The notes under the pieces: generated by a model
Told to the model about the DNA's origin: nothing
Databases searched by the model: none
Seen by the model: the letters and a program-made list of their open reading frames with translations, nothing else
Translations under genes and position numbers: made by a program
In this document: piece after piece, positions 9,673 to 18,087 of the stretch
Position numbering within the stretch: the stretch's first letter is position 1
Layout of the letters: each line of letters starts with the position of its first letter
Source of the DNA: Luteimonas aquatica
Lineage (GTDB): Bacteria > Pseudomonadota > Gammaproteobacteria > Xanthomonadales > Xanthomonadaceae
Length of the DNA: 64,000 bases
Direction of reading: 5' to 3'
Assembly: GCF_022662575.1 (NCBI RefSeq)
Contig: NZ_JALBFU010000001.1
Span: 880,642-944,641, forward strand

Positions 9673-10197
9673 ATGCGCCTGTCGAAATCCGCCCTGCTCG
9701 CCACCGCCCTGCTTGCCGTCGGCGGCCAGGCCGCCGCAGCGGACACCACCCAGTTCAACGTCAAGATCATCATCCTCAAGGCCTGCACGATCACCGCCGC
9801 GGCCGCCACCGACGTCGATTTCGGCAGCGTAGCCGGCGACTCGACCGCCAACGCCGACGCCCAGGGCAGCGTGACCGCCAAGTGCAGCCCGCTCACCCCG
9901 TACAACATCGCCCTCAACGCCGGCCTGAACCCGTCCACGGCCAACGACGTCAACACCCGCCGCATGAAGAACATCGACGGCGCCGTCACCACCAACAACT
10001 TCGTCGCCTACCAGCTCTACCAGAACTCCCAGCGCACCACGGTCTGGGGCAGCACGGTCGGCACCAACACGCTCTCGGCCACCGGCACCGGCCTCAACCA
10101 GGTCTATCCGGTCTTTGGCCGCGTCGCCAATCCCAGCACCAACAACGCGGCGGCCGGCTCCTATCTCGATACGATCACCGCGACCATCGTCTATTGA
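9673..10197 (+). CDS. spore coat protein U domain major pilin of an archaic chaperone-usher pilus
   Basis: Secreted pilin subunit of 174 aa. Signal peptide MRLSKSALLATALLAVGGQAAAA, probably cut near residue 22-24. The mature part is one SCPU domain (about 25-174): a Cys in KACTITA near the start, a second in TAKCSPLTPYNIALNAG, RRMKNIDG in the middle, and the family ending AGSYLDTITATIVY. This ending is the strand that donates to a neighbouring subunit or chaperone. The ATG follows CGGAGACTTTT. An in-frame ATG 75 bases upstream would bury the signal peptide. It is first of four genes in the order subunit, chaperone, usher, tip subunit, the minimal form of a Csu-type pilus. Confidence 0.85.
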   Translation: MRLSKSALLATALLAVGGQAAAADTTQFNVKIIILKACTITAAAATDVDFGSVAGDSTANADAQGSVTAKCSPLTPYNIALNAGLNPSTANDVNTRRMKNIDGAVTTNNFVAYQLYQNSQRTTVWGSTVGTNTLSATGTGLNQVYPVFGRVANPSTNNAAAGSYLDTITATIVY

Positions 10198-10204
10198 GCG
10201 GCGC

Positions 10205-10978
10205 ATGATCCGGAACGGCCGCGGCCCGACGACGACGCATGCGCGCCTTCGGGCCCTGGCCGCCGCCCTGCTGTTGCTGGCGGCGGCATGGACCGGCGGC
10301 GCGCCGGCGGCGAGCCTGCAGGTCGCGCCCACCTCCCTGACGCTGCAGGGCCGCCAGAACGCCGATGTGCTCTGGCTCAGCAACAGCGGCAAGGAACCGG
10401 TGCAGGTGCAATTGCGCATGTTCCGCTGGACCCAGTCCGATGGCGCGGAATCGCTCGATCCCAGCCACGACCTGGTCGTCAGCCCGGCCATGCAGACGCT
10501 GCAGCCGGGAGAGAAGCAGGTGGTGCGGATCATCCGCACGGCGCCGCAACCGGTCGCCGCGGAAACCACCTATCGCGTCATCGTCGACGAGCTGCCGAGC
10601 GGCGCCCGCGATCGCCAGGGCCTGCAGTTCGTGCTGCGCTATTCGGTGCCGATCTTCGTCGTTCCCGATGCCGCGGCCGGGGCGCCGACGCCCGCGCCGG
10701 CGCTCGATGCGCGCCTGCTGGGCAGCGGCGACGGCGAGGCGATCCTCGAAGTCCGCAACCGCGGCACGCAGCATGCGCAGATCGCCGACCTCGCCTACGG
10801 CAAGGACGCGGCCTCGGCAGCGCCGGTCACGCCAGGCCTGCTGGGATACGCGCTGGCCGGACAGACCATGCGCTGGCCGCTGAAGTCTCCCGCTTCCCGC
10901 TTCACGGGCGGCATCTTCGTCGCGAGGATCAACGGTGCAGCCGCTCTTCAGCCGCTGGCGTTGTCGGCTTCGCCCTGA
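10205..10978 (+). CDS. periplasmic pilus chaperone (CsuC-like)
   Basis: PapD-like periplasmic chaperone, 257 aa, that folds and delivers pilin subunits to the usher. N-terminal signal with LAAALLLLAAAWTGGAPAAS; mature protein begins near SLQVAPTSLTLQG. Two immunoglobulin-like domains are expected: residues 35-150 with the conserved GEKQVVRIIR and TTYRVIVDELP, and 160-257 with GLQFVLRYSVPIFV just before the hinge. RIIR and TYRVIVDE are typical of the chaperone clamp region. It begins 7 bases after the pilin stop and its last 44 bases overlap the usher start, so the genes are coupled. Start codon choice is moderate because no strong ribosome site is seen. Confidence 0.88.
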   Translation: MIRNGRGPTTTHARLRALAAALLLLAAAWTGGAPAASLQVAPTSLTLQGRQNADVLWLSNSGKEPVQVQLRMFRWTQSDGAESLDPSHDLVVSPAMQTLQPGEKQVVRIIRTAPQPVAAETTYRVIVDELPSGARDRQGLQFVLRYSVPIFVVPDAAAGAPTPAPALDARLLGSGDGEAILEVRNRGTQHAQIADLAYGKDAASAAPVTPGLLGYALAGQTMRWPLKSPASRFTGGIFVARINGAAALQPLALSASP

Positions 10979-13364
10979 ACTGCTGCTGCCGTCCGCGCTG
11001 CTGCTGACGGGGGTGCCGCAGATCGCGGCGGCCGCGGATGCGGACGTCGGCGCGCGGCCGCTGACCGACGTCACGCTCGATCCCGCGCGCCCCCTTGCCG
11101 ATCCCGACGGCGACGAGGACCTGTATCTGCAGGTCACCCTCAACCGTACCGATACAGGCCGCCTGGCGCACTTCATGCGTTCGCGCGATTCGCTGCGCGC
11201 GAGCGTGGCGACGCTGCGCGAGATCGGGTTTGCCCTGCCCGGCCGCCAGCCTGCGGAACTGGTAGCGCTGGACTCGCTGCCGGGACTGTCCGTGCGCTAC
11301 GACGCGGCGCTGCAGCGCGTCCATCTCGACGCGCCGCTGTCGCTGCTCTCGCTGGACACGACGCTCTTGAATCGGCCCGATGGCATGTCGAGCAGCCCGG
11401 CCGGCGCCTCGCCCGGCGCGCTGTTCAACTACGACCTCTACGCAAGCCAGGAGCGCGGCGCCAGCAACCTCGCCGCCACCGCGGAGCTGCGGCTGTTCGG
11501 CGTCGGCGCCGGCGTGTTCAGCACTTCGGCGCTCACCCGCACCTATCGCGAAAAGGGCGAAGGCTGGCGCGGCGAGACCGTACGCCTGGACAGCAGCTGG
11601 CAATTGTCGTTCCCCGACTCCGCCGTCACGCTGACCCTCGGCGACAGCTACAGCGGCTTTCTCGACTGGACGCGCACGGTGCGCCTGGGCGGCATCCAGA
11701 TCGGGCGCAACTTCTCCCTGCAGCCGTACCGCATCACCACGCCCCTGCCCGCCTTTCTCGGCGAAGCCGCGGTGCCCTCAGCGGTCGACCTGTACGTCAA
11801 CGGCATCCGCCAGTACAGCGGCGAAGTGCCGCCCGGCCCGTTCCAGCTGGCGACGGTGCCGGGCATCAGCGGCGTGGGCAACGCGCAGATCGTCGTCACC
11901 GACGCCTTCGGCCGCACGCGCAGCATCGATTTCCCCTTCTACGCCACGCAGCAGCTGCTGGCCAAGGGGCTCTCGGACTGGTCGCTGGCCCTGGGCGTGG
12001 TGCGCGAGGACTACGGCATACGCTCCTTCTCCTACGGCAACGATCCGGTGGCCAGCGGCAACCTGCGCTACGGCATCAGCGACGACTTCACTTTCGAGGC
12101 GCATGCCGAGGGCGGCGGCGGCCTCGCCAGCGCCGGATTGGGCGGACTATGGCTGCTCGGCCGCGCCGGCGTGGCCAGCGCGTCCTACGCGCGCAGCAGC
12201 CTGGACGGGTTGCAGGGCGGCCAGACCTCGCTCGGCTACAGCTGGAACAACAACCGCTTCAACCTTTCCCTGCAAAGCCAGCGCACGCACGGCGACTACC
12301 GCGACATCGCCTCGCTCTACGGCGTGCCGCCGGCCGAGATCAGCGAGCGCGCCCTGGCCGGCGTCAACCTGTCGCGGCTGGGCAATTTCAGCGCCAGCTA
12401 TCTGCGGCTGCGCTATCCCGACCAGGAGGACACGCGCTACGCCGGCGTGTTCTGGACGCAGACCTTCGATCGCGGCTGGGCGGCGAACCTGTCGTACAAC
12501 CAGAACCTGGACGACCACGACGACCGCACGCTCTATCTGGGCGTCAGCATCGCGCTCGGCGACGAGCGCCAGGCCAGCGTGTCCTTCCAGCGCAACGGCC
12601 GGCGCGACAACGCCGTGCTCGACGTTTCCAAGCCGGTGCCGGGCGACGGCGACATCGATCGCGGCTACGGCTGGCGCCTGCAGGCGCGCGGCGGCGACGA
12701 CGGCGAGGGCGGACTGGCGGAGGTCGGCTGGATTTCCCCGGTCGGCCGCTACGGTGCCGGCGTCGCCAGCTTCGACGGCCACGCCTACGGCTACGCCAGC
12801 GCCAGCGGCAGCCTGGTGTGGATGGGGGGCCATGCCTTCGCGGCGCGCAGCATCACCGACGCCTTCGCGGTGGTCTCCACCGACGGCATCGCCGGCGTGC
12901 CGGTGAAGCTGGAGAACCGCCTGGTGGGCCGCACCGACGCCGACGGCATGCTGCTGGTCACGCCGCTGCAGGCCTGGCAGGACAACAAGCTCTCGATCGA
13001 TCCGCTCGACCTGCCGGCCAACCTGCGCATCGACCGCGTCGACGTCCTGGCCGCGCCGCGCGACCGCTCGGGCGTCGGCGTTCGCTTCGGCCTGACGCCG
13101 GTGCGGGCGGCCGTGCTCGTCCTGCGCGACGCCTCCGGCGCGCCGCTGCCGCTGGGCAGCCGGGTGCACGCGCCCGGCTCGGCCGAGCCGGCGGTGGTGG
13201 GCTACGACGGCGAGACCTACCTCGACGCGCTCCAGCCGCACAATCGCCTGCGCATCGATTTCCCGGAAGGCGGCGGCTGCGCCGTGGACTTCGATTATCC
13301 GTCCGGCCAGCCCTCGATTCCCCGCATCGGACCGTTGCAGTGCGCGAAGGAGCCCTCGCCATGA
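10935..13364 (+). CDS. outer membrane usher protein (CsuD-like)
   Basis: Fimbrial usher of 809 aa that forms the outer-membrane pore for pilus assembly. It begins at a GTG inside the chaperone gene; the start of the protein carries a hydrophobic signal (LLLPSALLLTGVPQIAAAAD). An N-terminal chaperone-binding domain is followed by the long beta-barrel with many alternating strands and by the plug region in the middle (VDLYVNGIRQYSGEVPPGPF matches the conserved usher motif near the plug). C-terminal domains end PSIPRIGPLQCAKE. FimD/PapC family length and the flanking genes fit. Its stop overlaps the next start as ATGA. Confidence 0.92.
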   Translation: MQPLFSRWRCRLRPELLLPSALLLTGVPQIAAAADADVGARPLTDVTLDPARPLADPDGDEDLYLQVTLNRTDTGRLAHFMRSRDSLRASVATLREIGFALPGRQPAELVALDSLPGLSVRYDAALQRVHLDAPLSLLSLDTTLLNRPDGMSSSPAGASPGALFNYDLYASQERGASNLAATAELRLFGVGAGVFSTSALTRTYREKGEGWRGETVRLDSSWQLSFPDSAVTLTLGDSYSGFLDWTRTVRLGGIQIGRNFSLQPYRITTPLPAFLGEAAVPSAVDLYVNGIRQYSGEVPPGPFQLATVPGISGVGNAQIVVTDAFGRTRSIDFPFYATQQLLAKGLSDWSLALGVVREDYGIRSFSYGNDPVASGNLRYGISDDFTFEAHAEGGGGLASAGLGGLWLLGRAGVASASYARSSLDGLQGGQTSLGYSWNNNRFNLSLQSQRTHGDYRDIASLYGVPPAEISERALAGVNLSRLGNFSASYLRLRYPDQEDTRYAGVFWTQTFDRGWAANLSYNQNLDDHDDRTLYLGVSIALGDERQASVSFQRNGRRDNAVLDVSKPVPGDGDIDRGYGWRLQARGGDDGEGGLAEVGWISPVGRYGAGVASFDGHAYGYASASGSLVWMGGHAFAARSITDAFAVVSTDGIAGVPVKLENRLVGRTDADGMLLVTPLQAWQDNKLSIDPLDLPANLRIDRVDVLAAPRDRSGVGVRFGLTPVRAAVLVLRDASGAPLPLGSRVHAPGSAEPAVVGYDGETYLDALQPHNRLRIDFPEGGGCAVDFDYPSGQPSIPRIGPLQCAKEPSP

Positions 13365-14404
13365 CGATATCCGCATCCTGCCTGCGCGCGGCGCTGTCCC
13401 TGCTCCTGCTCGCAGCAGGCGCGGCGTGGCTGCCGGCCGCGAGCGCCGCCACCAATTGCAGCGCCACCTCCTCCACCCTGGCCTTCGGCAATGTCTCCAC
13501 CAGCACCAACACGGACACCTCGACGACCTTCACCGTGACGTGCTCCTCGTCCGGCCTCACCCTCAGCCTCGCCGGCAGAACCCGGGTCCGGTTGTGCCTG
13601 AACATCGGCGATGGCGCGCAGGGCGGCGGCAATTTCAATCCCAGGCGCATGACCAGCACCCTGGACGCGCTGCAGTTCCAGATGTACACCGATCCGGCAC
13701 GCTCCCAGATCTGGGGTTCGCGGCTGGTCAGCAGCATTCCTACTCCGCTGCTGCTGGACATGGAATATCCCGTGAGCGTGCTTACCGGCATCGGCAGCGG
13801 CAGCACCACGGTCACGATCTATGGGCGCGTCCCCGGGGCGCAGACCTTCTTCGCCGGCATCTACGGCAATGCCTTCTCCGGCAACCACACCTCGATGGAC
13901 TACCGCTTCGACGAGCCGTCCTTGCTGGGCGGCTCCAGCTATCCGGCCAGTTGCACCAGCGGCGGCGACGGCGGCACGAGCGTGAACGGCGCGTTCCCGA
14001 TCACGACTTCCGCCCGGGTGCCCGCGAGTTGCCGGGCCTATGCCACCACCGACCTGGACTTCGGCAGCGTTCCCGGCGTGATCGACAGCGCGATCGATCA
14101 GACCTCGACCATCGGCCTGACCTGCACCGGCCGCACCAGCTGGCTGATCGGCCTCAACGACGGCCAGAACGCCAGCGGCGGCATCCGCCGCATGCGCCAG
14201 GGGACGACGGCGAACTATGTCTCCTATGACCTCTACCAGGACGTCGGCCGCACCCAGCGCTGGGGCAACGGCGGCACCGACAGCGTCCTGGGCACCGGGA
14301 CCGGCGCGGCGCAGACACTGGTGGTCTATGGCCGCGTTCCGCCCGCGCAGGCGCCGGCAGCCGGCAGCTACAGCGACGTCATCACCGTCACCATCACCTA
14401 TTGA
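13361..14404 (+). CDS. two-domain spore coat protein U protein, probable pilus tip adhesin (CsuE-like)
   Basis: Secreted protein of 347 aa with signal peptide LRAALSLLLLAAGAAWLPAASAA. It holds two SCPU domains in tandem: about 30-185 (ATNCSATSSTLAFGNVST onwards) and about 215-347 (ARVPASCRAYATTDLDFG, ending AAGSYSDVITVTITY). Tip adhesins of archaic chaperone-usher pili have this two-domain form, with the N-terminal domain binding surfaces and the C-terminal one linking to the shaft. The final strand is very similar to that of the first pilin gene. The ATG overlaps the usher stop. It closes the operon; the next plus-strand gene is rpsB. Tip role is inferred from domain order and position. Confidence 0.82.
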   Translation: MTISASCLRAALSLLLLAAGAAWLPAASAATNCSATSSTLAFGNVSTSTNTDTSTTFTVTCSSSGLTLSLAGRTRVRLCLNIGDGAQGGGNFNPRRMTSTLDALQFQMYTDPARSQIWGSRLVSSIPTPLLLDMEYPVSVLTGIGSGSTTVTIYGRVPGAQTFFAGIYGNAFSGNHTSMDYRFDEPSLLGGSSYPASCTSGGDGGTSVNGAFPITTSARVPASCRAYATTDLDFGSVPGVIDSAIDQTSTIGLTCTGRTSWLIGLNDGQNASGGIRRMRQGTTANYVSYDLYQDVGRTQRWGNGGTDSVLGTGTGAAQTLVVYGRVPPAQAPAAGSYSDVITVTITY

Positions 14405-14475
14405 GTGGCCGGTCGCGCGACGGACGGCACCGCGCCTGCCGGCGTTGGCGCCGCTCGGCCTCGTCCCGCACGGTC

Positions 14476-14789
14476 CTACTGCAGGACGTAGCCGGCCAGC
14501 TGCCAGGTTCCGGGCGCTTCCTGGCGATAGGTGGTGATGAGTTCCGTTCCCACCTGACCCGACGCGAACTGGACGGCGAAGCGCACACTGATGTAATCGC
14601 CCGGTGGCGGGGTTCCCGGTTCGGCGACGCCGCCCTGCGGCGCGCCGATGGCCTGCCGCACCACCGAAATCCAGGCACGCGCCTGCGGGCGTCCCCGGGT
14701 GGGTATGCCTGGCCGGTCTGCTTGGCGAAGGCGTCCTTGGCGATCAAGCGCTTGAACACCGGCGAACTTGCGTGAATTTCAAGAAACGG
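14476..14789 (-). pseudogene. DUF4019-type gene remnant, frameshifted and 5'-truncated
   Basis: On the minus strand the first part reads SSPVFKRLIAKDAFAKQTGQ in one frame and then, after about base 14700, RGRPQARAWISVVRQAIG continuing to PPGDYISVRFAVQF and QLAGYVLQ in another frame. Together these follow the order of DUF4019 proteins, small secreted xanthomonad proteins whose end is typically PPGxYVxVxYxTxF...WxxxGYxxR. A one-base loss or two-base gain near 14700 would explain the break. Upstream, the frame meets a TAA at 14790-14792, so the signal peptide part is missing. A shorter intact frame (14476-14664) lacks the N-terminal half and a start in context. A sequencing error could explain the shift but not the missing 5' end. 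Confidence 0.6.
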
Positions 14790-14796
14790 TTAACAT
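14768..14796 (+). promoter_or_regulatory. candidate sigma-70 promoter of rpsB-tsf
   Basis: TTGCGT (14768-14773) and TAACAT (14791-14796) with a 17-base spacer; transcription would start near 14803, giving a leader of about 260 bases before rpsB. It overlaps the 5' end of the DUF4019 remnant on the other strand. Sequence match only, but spacing and position are good. Confidence 0.5.
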
Positions 14797-14802
14797 GAAC
14801 AG

Positions 14803-15060
14803 GTTCGATCGGCAGTTTTTCGCCGGCCGACCGCCGACACCGGGCGTCAACCGGTGAATCCACACCCTTCGCACACCACCGCACCGGGGTGTCCACTGGT
14901 CTGAGTACCGGCGGATCTGGCTGCGGCGCGCAGGGGAGGCCCAACCCCGGAATTGTCTTGCACAGGTTGCTCTGCAAGAGCCCGCGCACTCCCATCGTGC
15001 GGACTCGAATCAATGCAAAGCCCGCTGTGCCGGCGATTCCCCATCAGGAGTTACCAAGCA
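14803..15060 (+). ncRNA. rpsB 5' leader, possible S2 autoregulatory element
   Basis: About 260 bases without a gene between the candidate promoter and rpsB. It contains complementary blocks, for example CACACC (14870-14875) and GGGGTGT (14885-14891), that could pair around the CCGCACC loop. In gammaproteobacteria the S2 protein represses its own operon through a structured rpsB leader; a comparable element is expected here. I can see local pairing but cannot confirm the conserved fold. Confidence 0.35.
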
Positions 15061-15885
<825 letters not shown>

Positions 15886-16079
15886 TCGGCGCGTCACGCG
15901 GCCGCGCGATAGTGCGCGGCTGCGCCACGGCCGTCTCCATCGCCGAACGCGCCGCAGGCGCCCCGGCCATGCGCCGGCGCGGAGCCCACCCGCTCCCCGC
16001 CCGCGCGAAGCAGACGGCTCTCATCGCCGGCCGCCCTGGTGCGGCCGCTCACGAATACCGAAACATATCGAGGTCCACA
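15886..16079 (+). promoter_or_regulatory. rpsB-tsf intergenic region with hairpin
   Basis: A GC hairpin GCCGCGC (15901-15907) / GCGCGGC (15914-15920) lies just after the rpsB stop with no T-run. A hairpin between rpsB and tsf is also known in E. coli and may tune the ratio of S2 to EF-Ts. No other feature is seen in these 194 bases. Confidence 0.3.
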
Positions 16080-16961
16080 ATGGCTGAAATCACCGCTTCC
16101 CTGGTCAAGGAACTGCGCGAGCGCACCGGCGCCGGCATGATGGAGTGCAAGAAGGCGCTGACCGAAAACAACGGCGACATCGACGCCGCCGCCGAGTGGC
16201 TGCGCAAGTCGGGCCTGGCCAAGGCCGACAAGAAGGCCGGCCGCGTCGCCGCCGAGGGCCGCATCTCCTCCGCGCAGGACGGCGGCAAGGCCGTGCTGGT
16301 GGAAATCAACTCCGAGACCGACTTCGTCGCCAAGGACGGCAACTTCGTTGCCTTCACCGACGAGGTCGCCAAGACCGCGCTCGACAGCGGCGCCCAGGAC
16401 GCCGAGGCGCTGAAGGCCGCCAAGACTTCCGGCGGCAACACCGTCGAGGAAGCGCGCGCGCTGCTGATCGCCAAGGTCGGCGAGAACGTGCAGGTGCGCC
16501 GCCTGGCCCGCATCGACAGCGCCAACAATGTCGCCGCCTACGTGCACGGCGGGCGTATCGGCGTGCTGGTCGAGGTCAAGGGCGGCGACGCCGAACTGGC
16601 GCGCGGCCTGGCCATGCACATCGCGGCGATGAACCCGCCGCACAACAAGGCCTCCGATGTCCCGGCCGACTTCATCGCCAAGGAAAAGGAAATCGAGCTG
16701 GCCAAGATGTCCGAGAAGGACAAGGCCAAGCCGGCCGAGATCCTGGAGAAGATCATCGGCGGTAAGATCGCCAAGATCGTCAACGAGGTCACCCTGTACG
16801 GCCAGCCCTACGTGCTCGACACGGACAAGAACGTCGAGGCCGTGCTCAAGGCCGCCGGCGCGGACGTCGTCTCCTTCCAGCGCCTGGCCGTCGGCGAAGG
16901 CATCGAGAAGGTGGTCGAGGACTACGCCGCCGAAGTGATGAAGCAGGCCGGCCTGGCGTAA
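16080..16961 (+). CDS. tsf: translation elongation factor Ts
   Basis: Guanine nucleotide exchange factor for EF-Tu, 293 aa. It starts [19 protein letters not shown] and continues [14 protein letters not shown], the UBA-like N-terminal domain that contacts EF-Tu. [14 protein letters not shown] holds the TDFV motif that enters the EF-Tu G domain and is diagnostic. The coiled-coil region and C-terminal module follow. The ATG is preceded by GAGGTCCACA. A strong terminator follows. Confidence 0.98.
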   Translation: MAEITASLVKELRERTGAGMMECKKALTENNGDIDAAAEWLRKSGLAKADKKAGRVAAEGRISSAQDGGKAVLVEINSETDFVAKDGNFVAFTDEVAKTALDSGAQDAEALKAAKTSGGNTVEEARALLIAKVGENVQVRRLARIDSANNVAAYVHGGRIGVLVEVKGGDAELARGLAMHIAAMNPPHNKASDVPADFIAKEKEIELAKMSEKDKAKPAEILEKIIGGKIAKIVNEVTLYGQPYVLDTDKNVEAVLKAAGADVVSFQRLAVGEGIEKVVEDYAAEVMKQAGLA

Positions 16962-16987
16962 CCGCCGACCGACATCGCTCGACACCG

Positions 16988-17017
16988 GAAGCCGCGGTCA
17001 TCCGCGGCTTCTTTTTT
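16988..17017 (+). terminator. Rho-independent terminator of rpsB-tsf
   Basis: Perfect 10-bp stem GAAGCCGCGG (16988-16997) / CCGCGGCTTC (17002-17011), 4-base loop, then six T (17012-17017). A textbook terminator, 27 bases after the tsf stop. Confidence 0.92.
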
Positions 17018-17025
17018 GGGCGTCG

Positions 17026-17817
17026 CTACGTCTTCTTGTCCGGCGTGACGGGTGGCGCGACAGGCGCCGCCTGCTTCGCATCCGGAATCGCCTGCAGCTT
17101 GTCCTCCACCCGCACCGGCACCGGCGAGGACGCCTCCAGCACTTCGCCGATCTGCGCCGAAGTCACCTTCTCGGCGACCGAGGCGGTCAGTTTCTCCATC
17201 CAGCCCAGCGTACAGGTGGAAGCGTAGAAGTTGATCCGCGATTGCGCCTGGGCGACATTGCCGACCTGGGCCGTGCTCAGGCTGTCGAGCAATTGTCCGC
17301 GCGCCTTGCGGAAGAGATCGTAGTTCTTCCTCACGCTCTCGGACGGCATGTACGCCGTCGAGTAGTTGCGAAAGAGGTTGTCCGCGAAAGCGAAGCCGCC
17401 GGCGGTCAGCGAAACGATCTGCGCCGAGTTCTTCAACAGCCCCAATCCGAGTGCCGCCAGGCCGCCGACGTCCGAGGTGGTGCTGCGCGCGAAGCGCTGG
17501 TGGTTCTCGGCATTGCCGAGCTGTCCCAGGTAGACGGCGCAATAGACATCGGACAGGGCGAGCCCCAGGTGCAGGTAGCGCTGCAGGTCCGCGCTGGCCG
17601 GCGCCGGGGCCCAGGCCTTGCGCTCGGCATCCTGGAAATTGCCGATCAGCTGCGAAGGATCGCCGTAGTAGCGCAGCACGTCGTGATCCTTGCTGGCGAT
17701 GTCGACGGACGTGGAGACCGCAAGCGGCCCGATGTCGGGCCGCGCGTCGCGCACGGCCATGGCGCTGCAGCCGGACAGCCACAGGGCGCCCAGCAAGACG
17801 ATCGTTCGAATGTGCAT
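17026..17817 (-). CDS. lipoprotein of unknown function
   Basis: Predicted lipoprotein of 263 aa; I do not recognise the family. The ATG chosen follows CTGGGGGGAG and gives MHIRTIVLLGALWLSGC with lipobox LSGC and acylated Cys17. Visible features: a mixed alpha-helical body rich in Ala and Leu, a hydrophobic stretch GGLAALGLGLLKNSAQIVSL near residue 118, four Cys after the lipobox region, and a Pro/Lys-rich tail ending VTPDKKT. It lies alone between the tsf terminator and the effector cluster, downstream of an effector terminator, so it is a separate transcription unit. Its lipoprotein nature matches the neighbouring immunity proteins, but no effector is paired with it in this window. Confidence 0.7.
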   Translation of the reverse strand: MHIRTIVLLGALWLSGCSAMAVRDARPDIGPLAVSTSVDIASKDHDVLRYYGDPSQLIGNFQDAERKAWAPAPASADLQRYLHLGLALSDVYCAVYLGQLGNAENHQRFARSTTSDVGGLAALGLGLLKNSAQIVSLTAGGFAFADNLFRNYSTAYMPSESVRKNYDLFRKARGQLLDSLSTAQVGNVAQAQSRINFYASTCTLGWMEKLTASVAEKVTSAQIGEVLEASSPVPVRVEDKLQAIPDAKQAAPVAPPVTPDKKT

Positions 17818-18030
17818 CTCTCCCCCCAGGAGATCGTTTTGACGGAACTTCCACCTCGATAGAGTCAACGCAGTCCGGCGGGCAAAGCAGACATCGCCGC
17901 GGACGCGCCGTTTCCCCGACGCCGCGCCCGCATCCCGCCTGGCGCGATTATGCGGCGGCGCCGGCTGCCCGGACGCGGAAATGCGTCGCGAAACGCCGGC
18001 AAGAATCCCGGCACGCGCGCCGGAGACGCA

Positions 18031-18060
18031 AACAAAAAGGCCCCCGCCGAGGCGGGGGCC
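18031..18060 (-). terminator. Rho-independent terminator after the last effector gene
   Basis: Read on the minus strand: GGCCCCCGCC pairs with GGCGGGGGCC (18039-18060), followed by TTTTTGTT (18031-18038). It lies 28 bases after the stop of the 18.1-19.5 kb effector and ends that transcript. Confidence 0.85.
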
Positions 18061-18087
18061 TGTTGGTGGCGACCGGACCGGCGCGGA

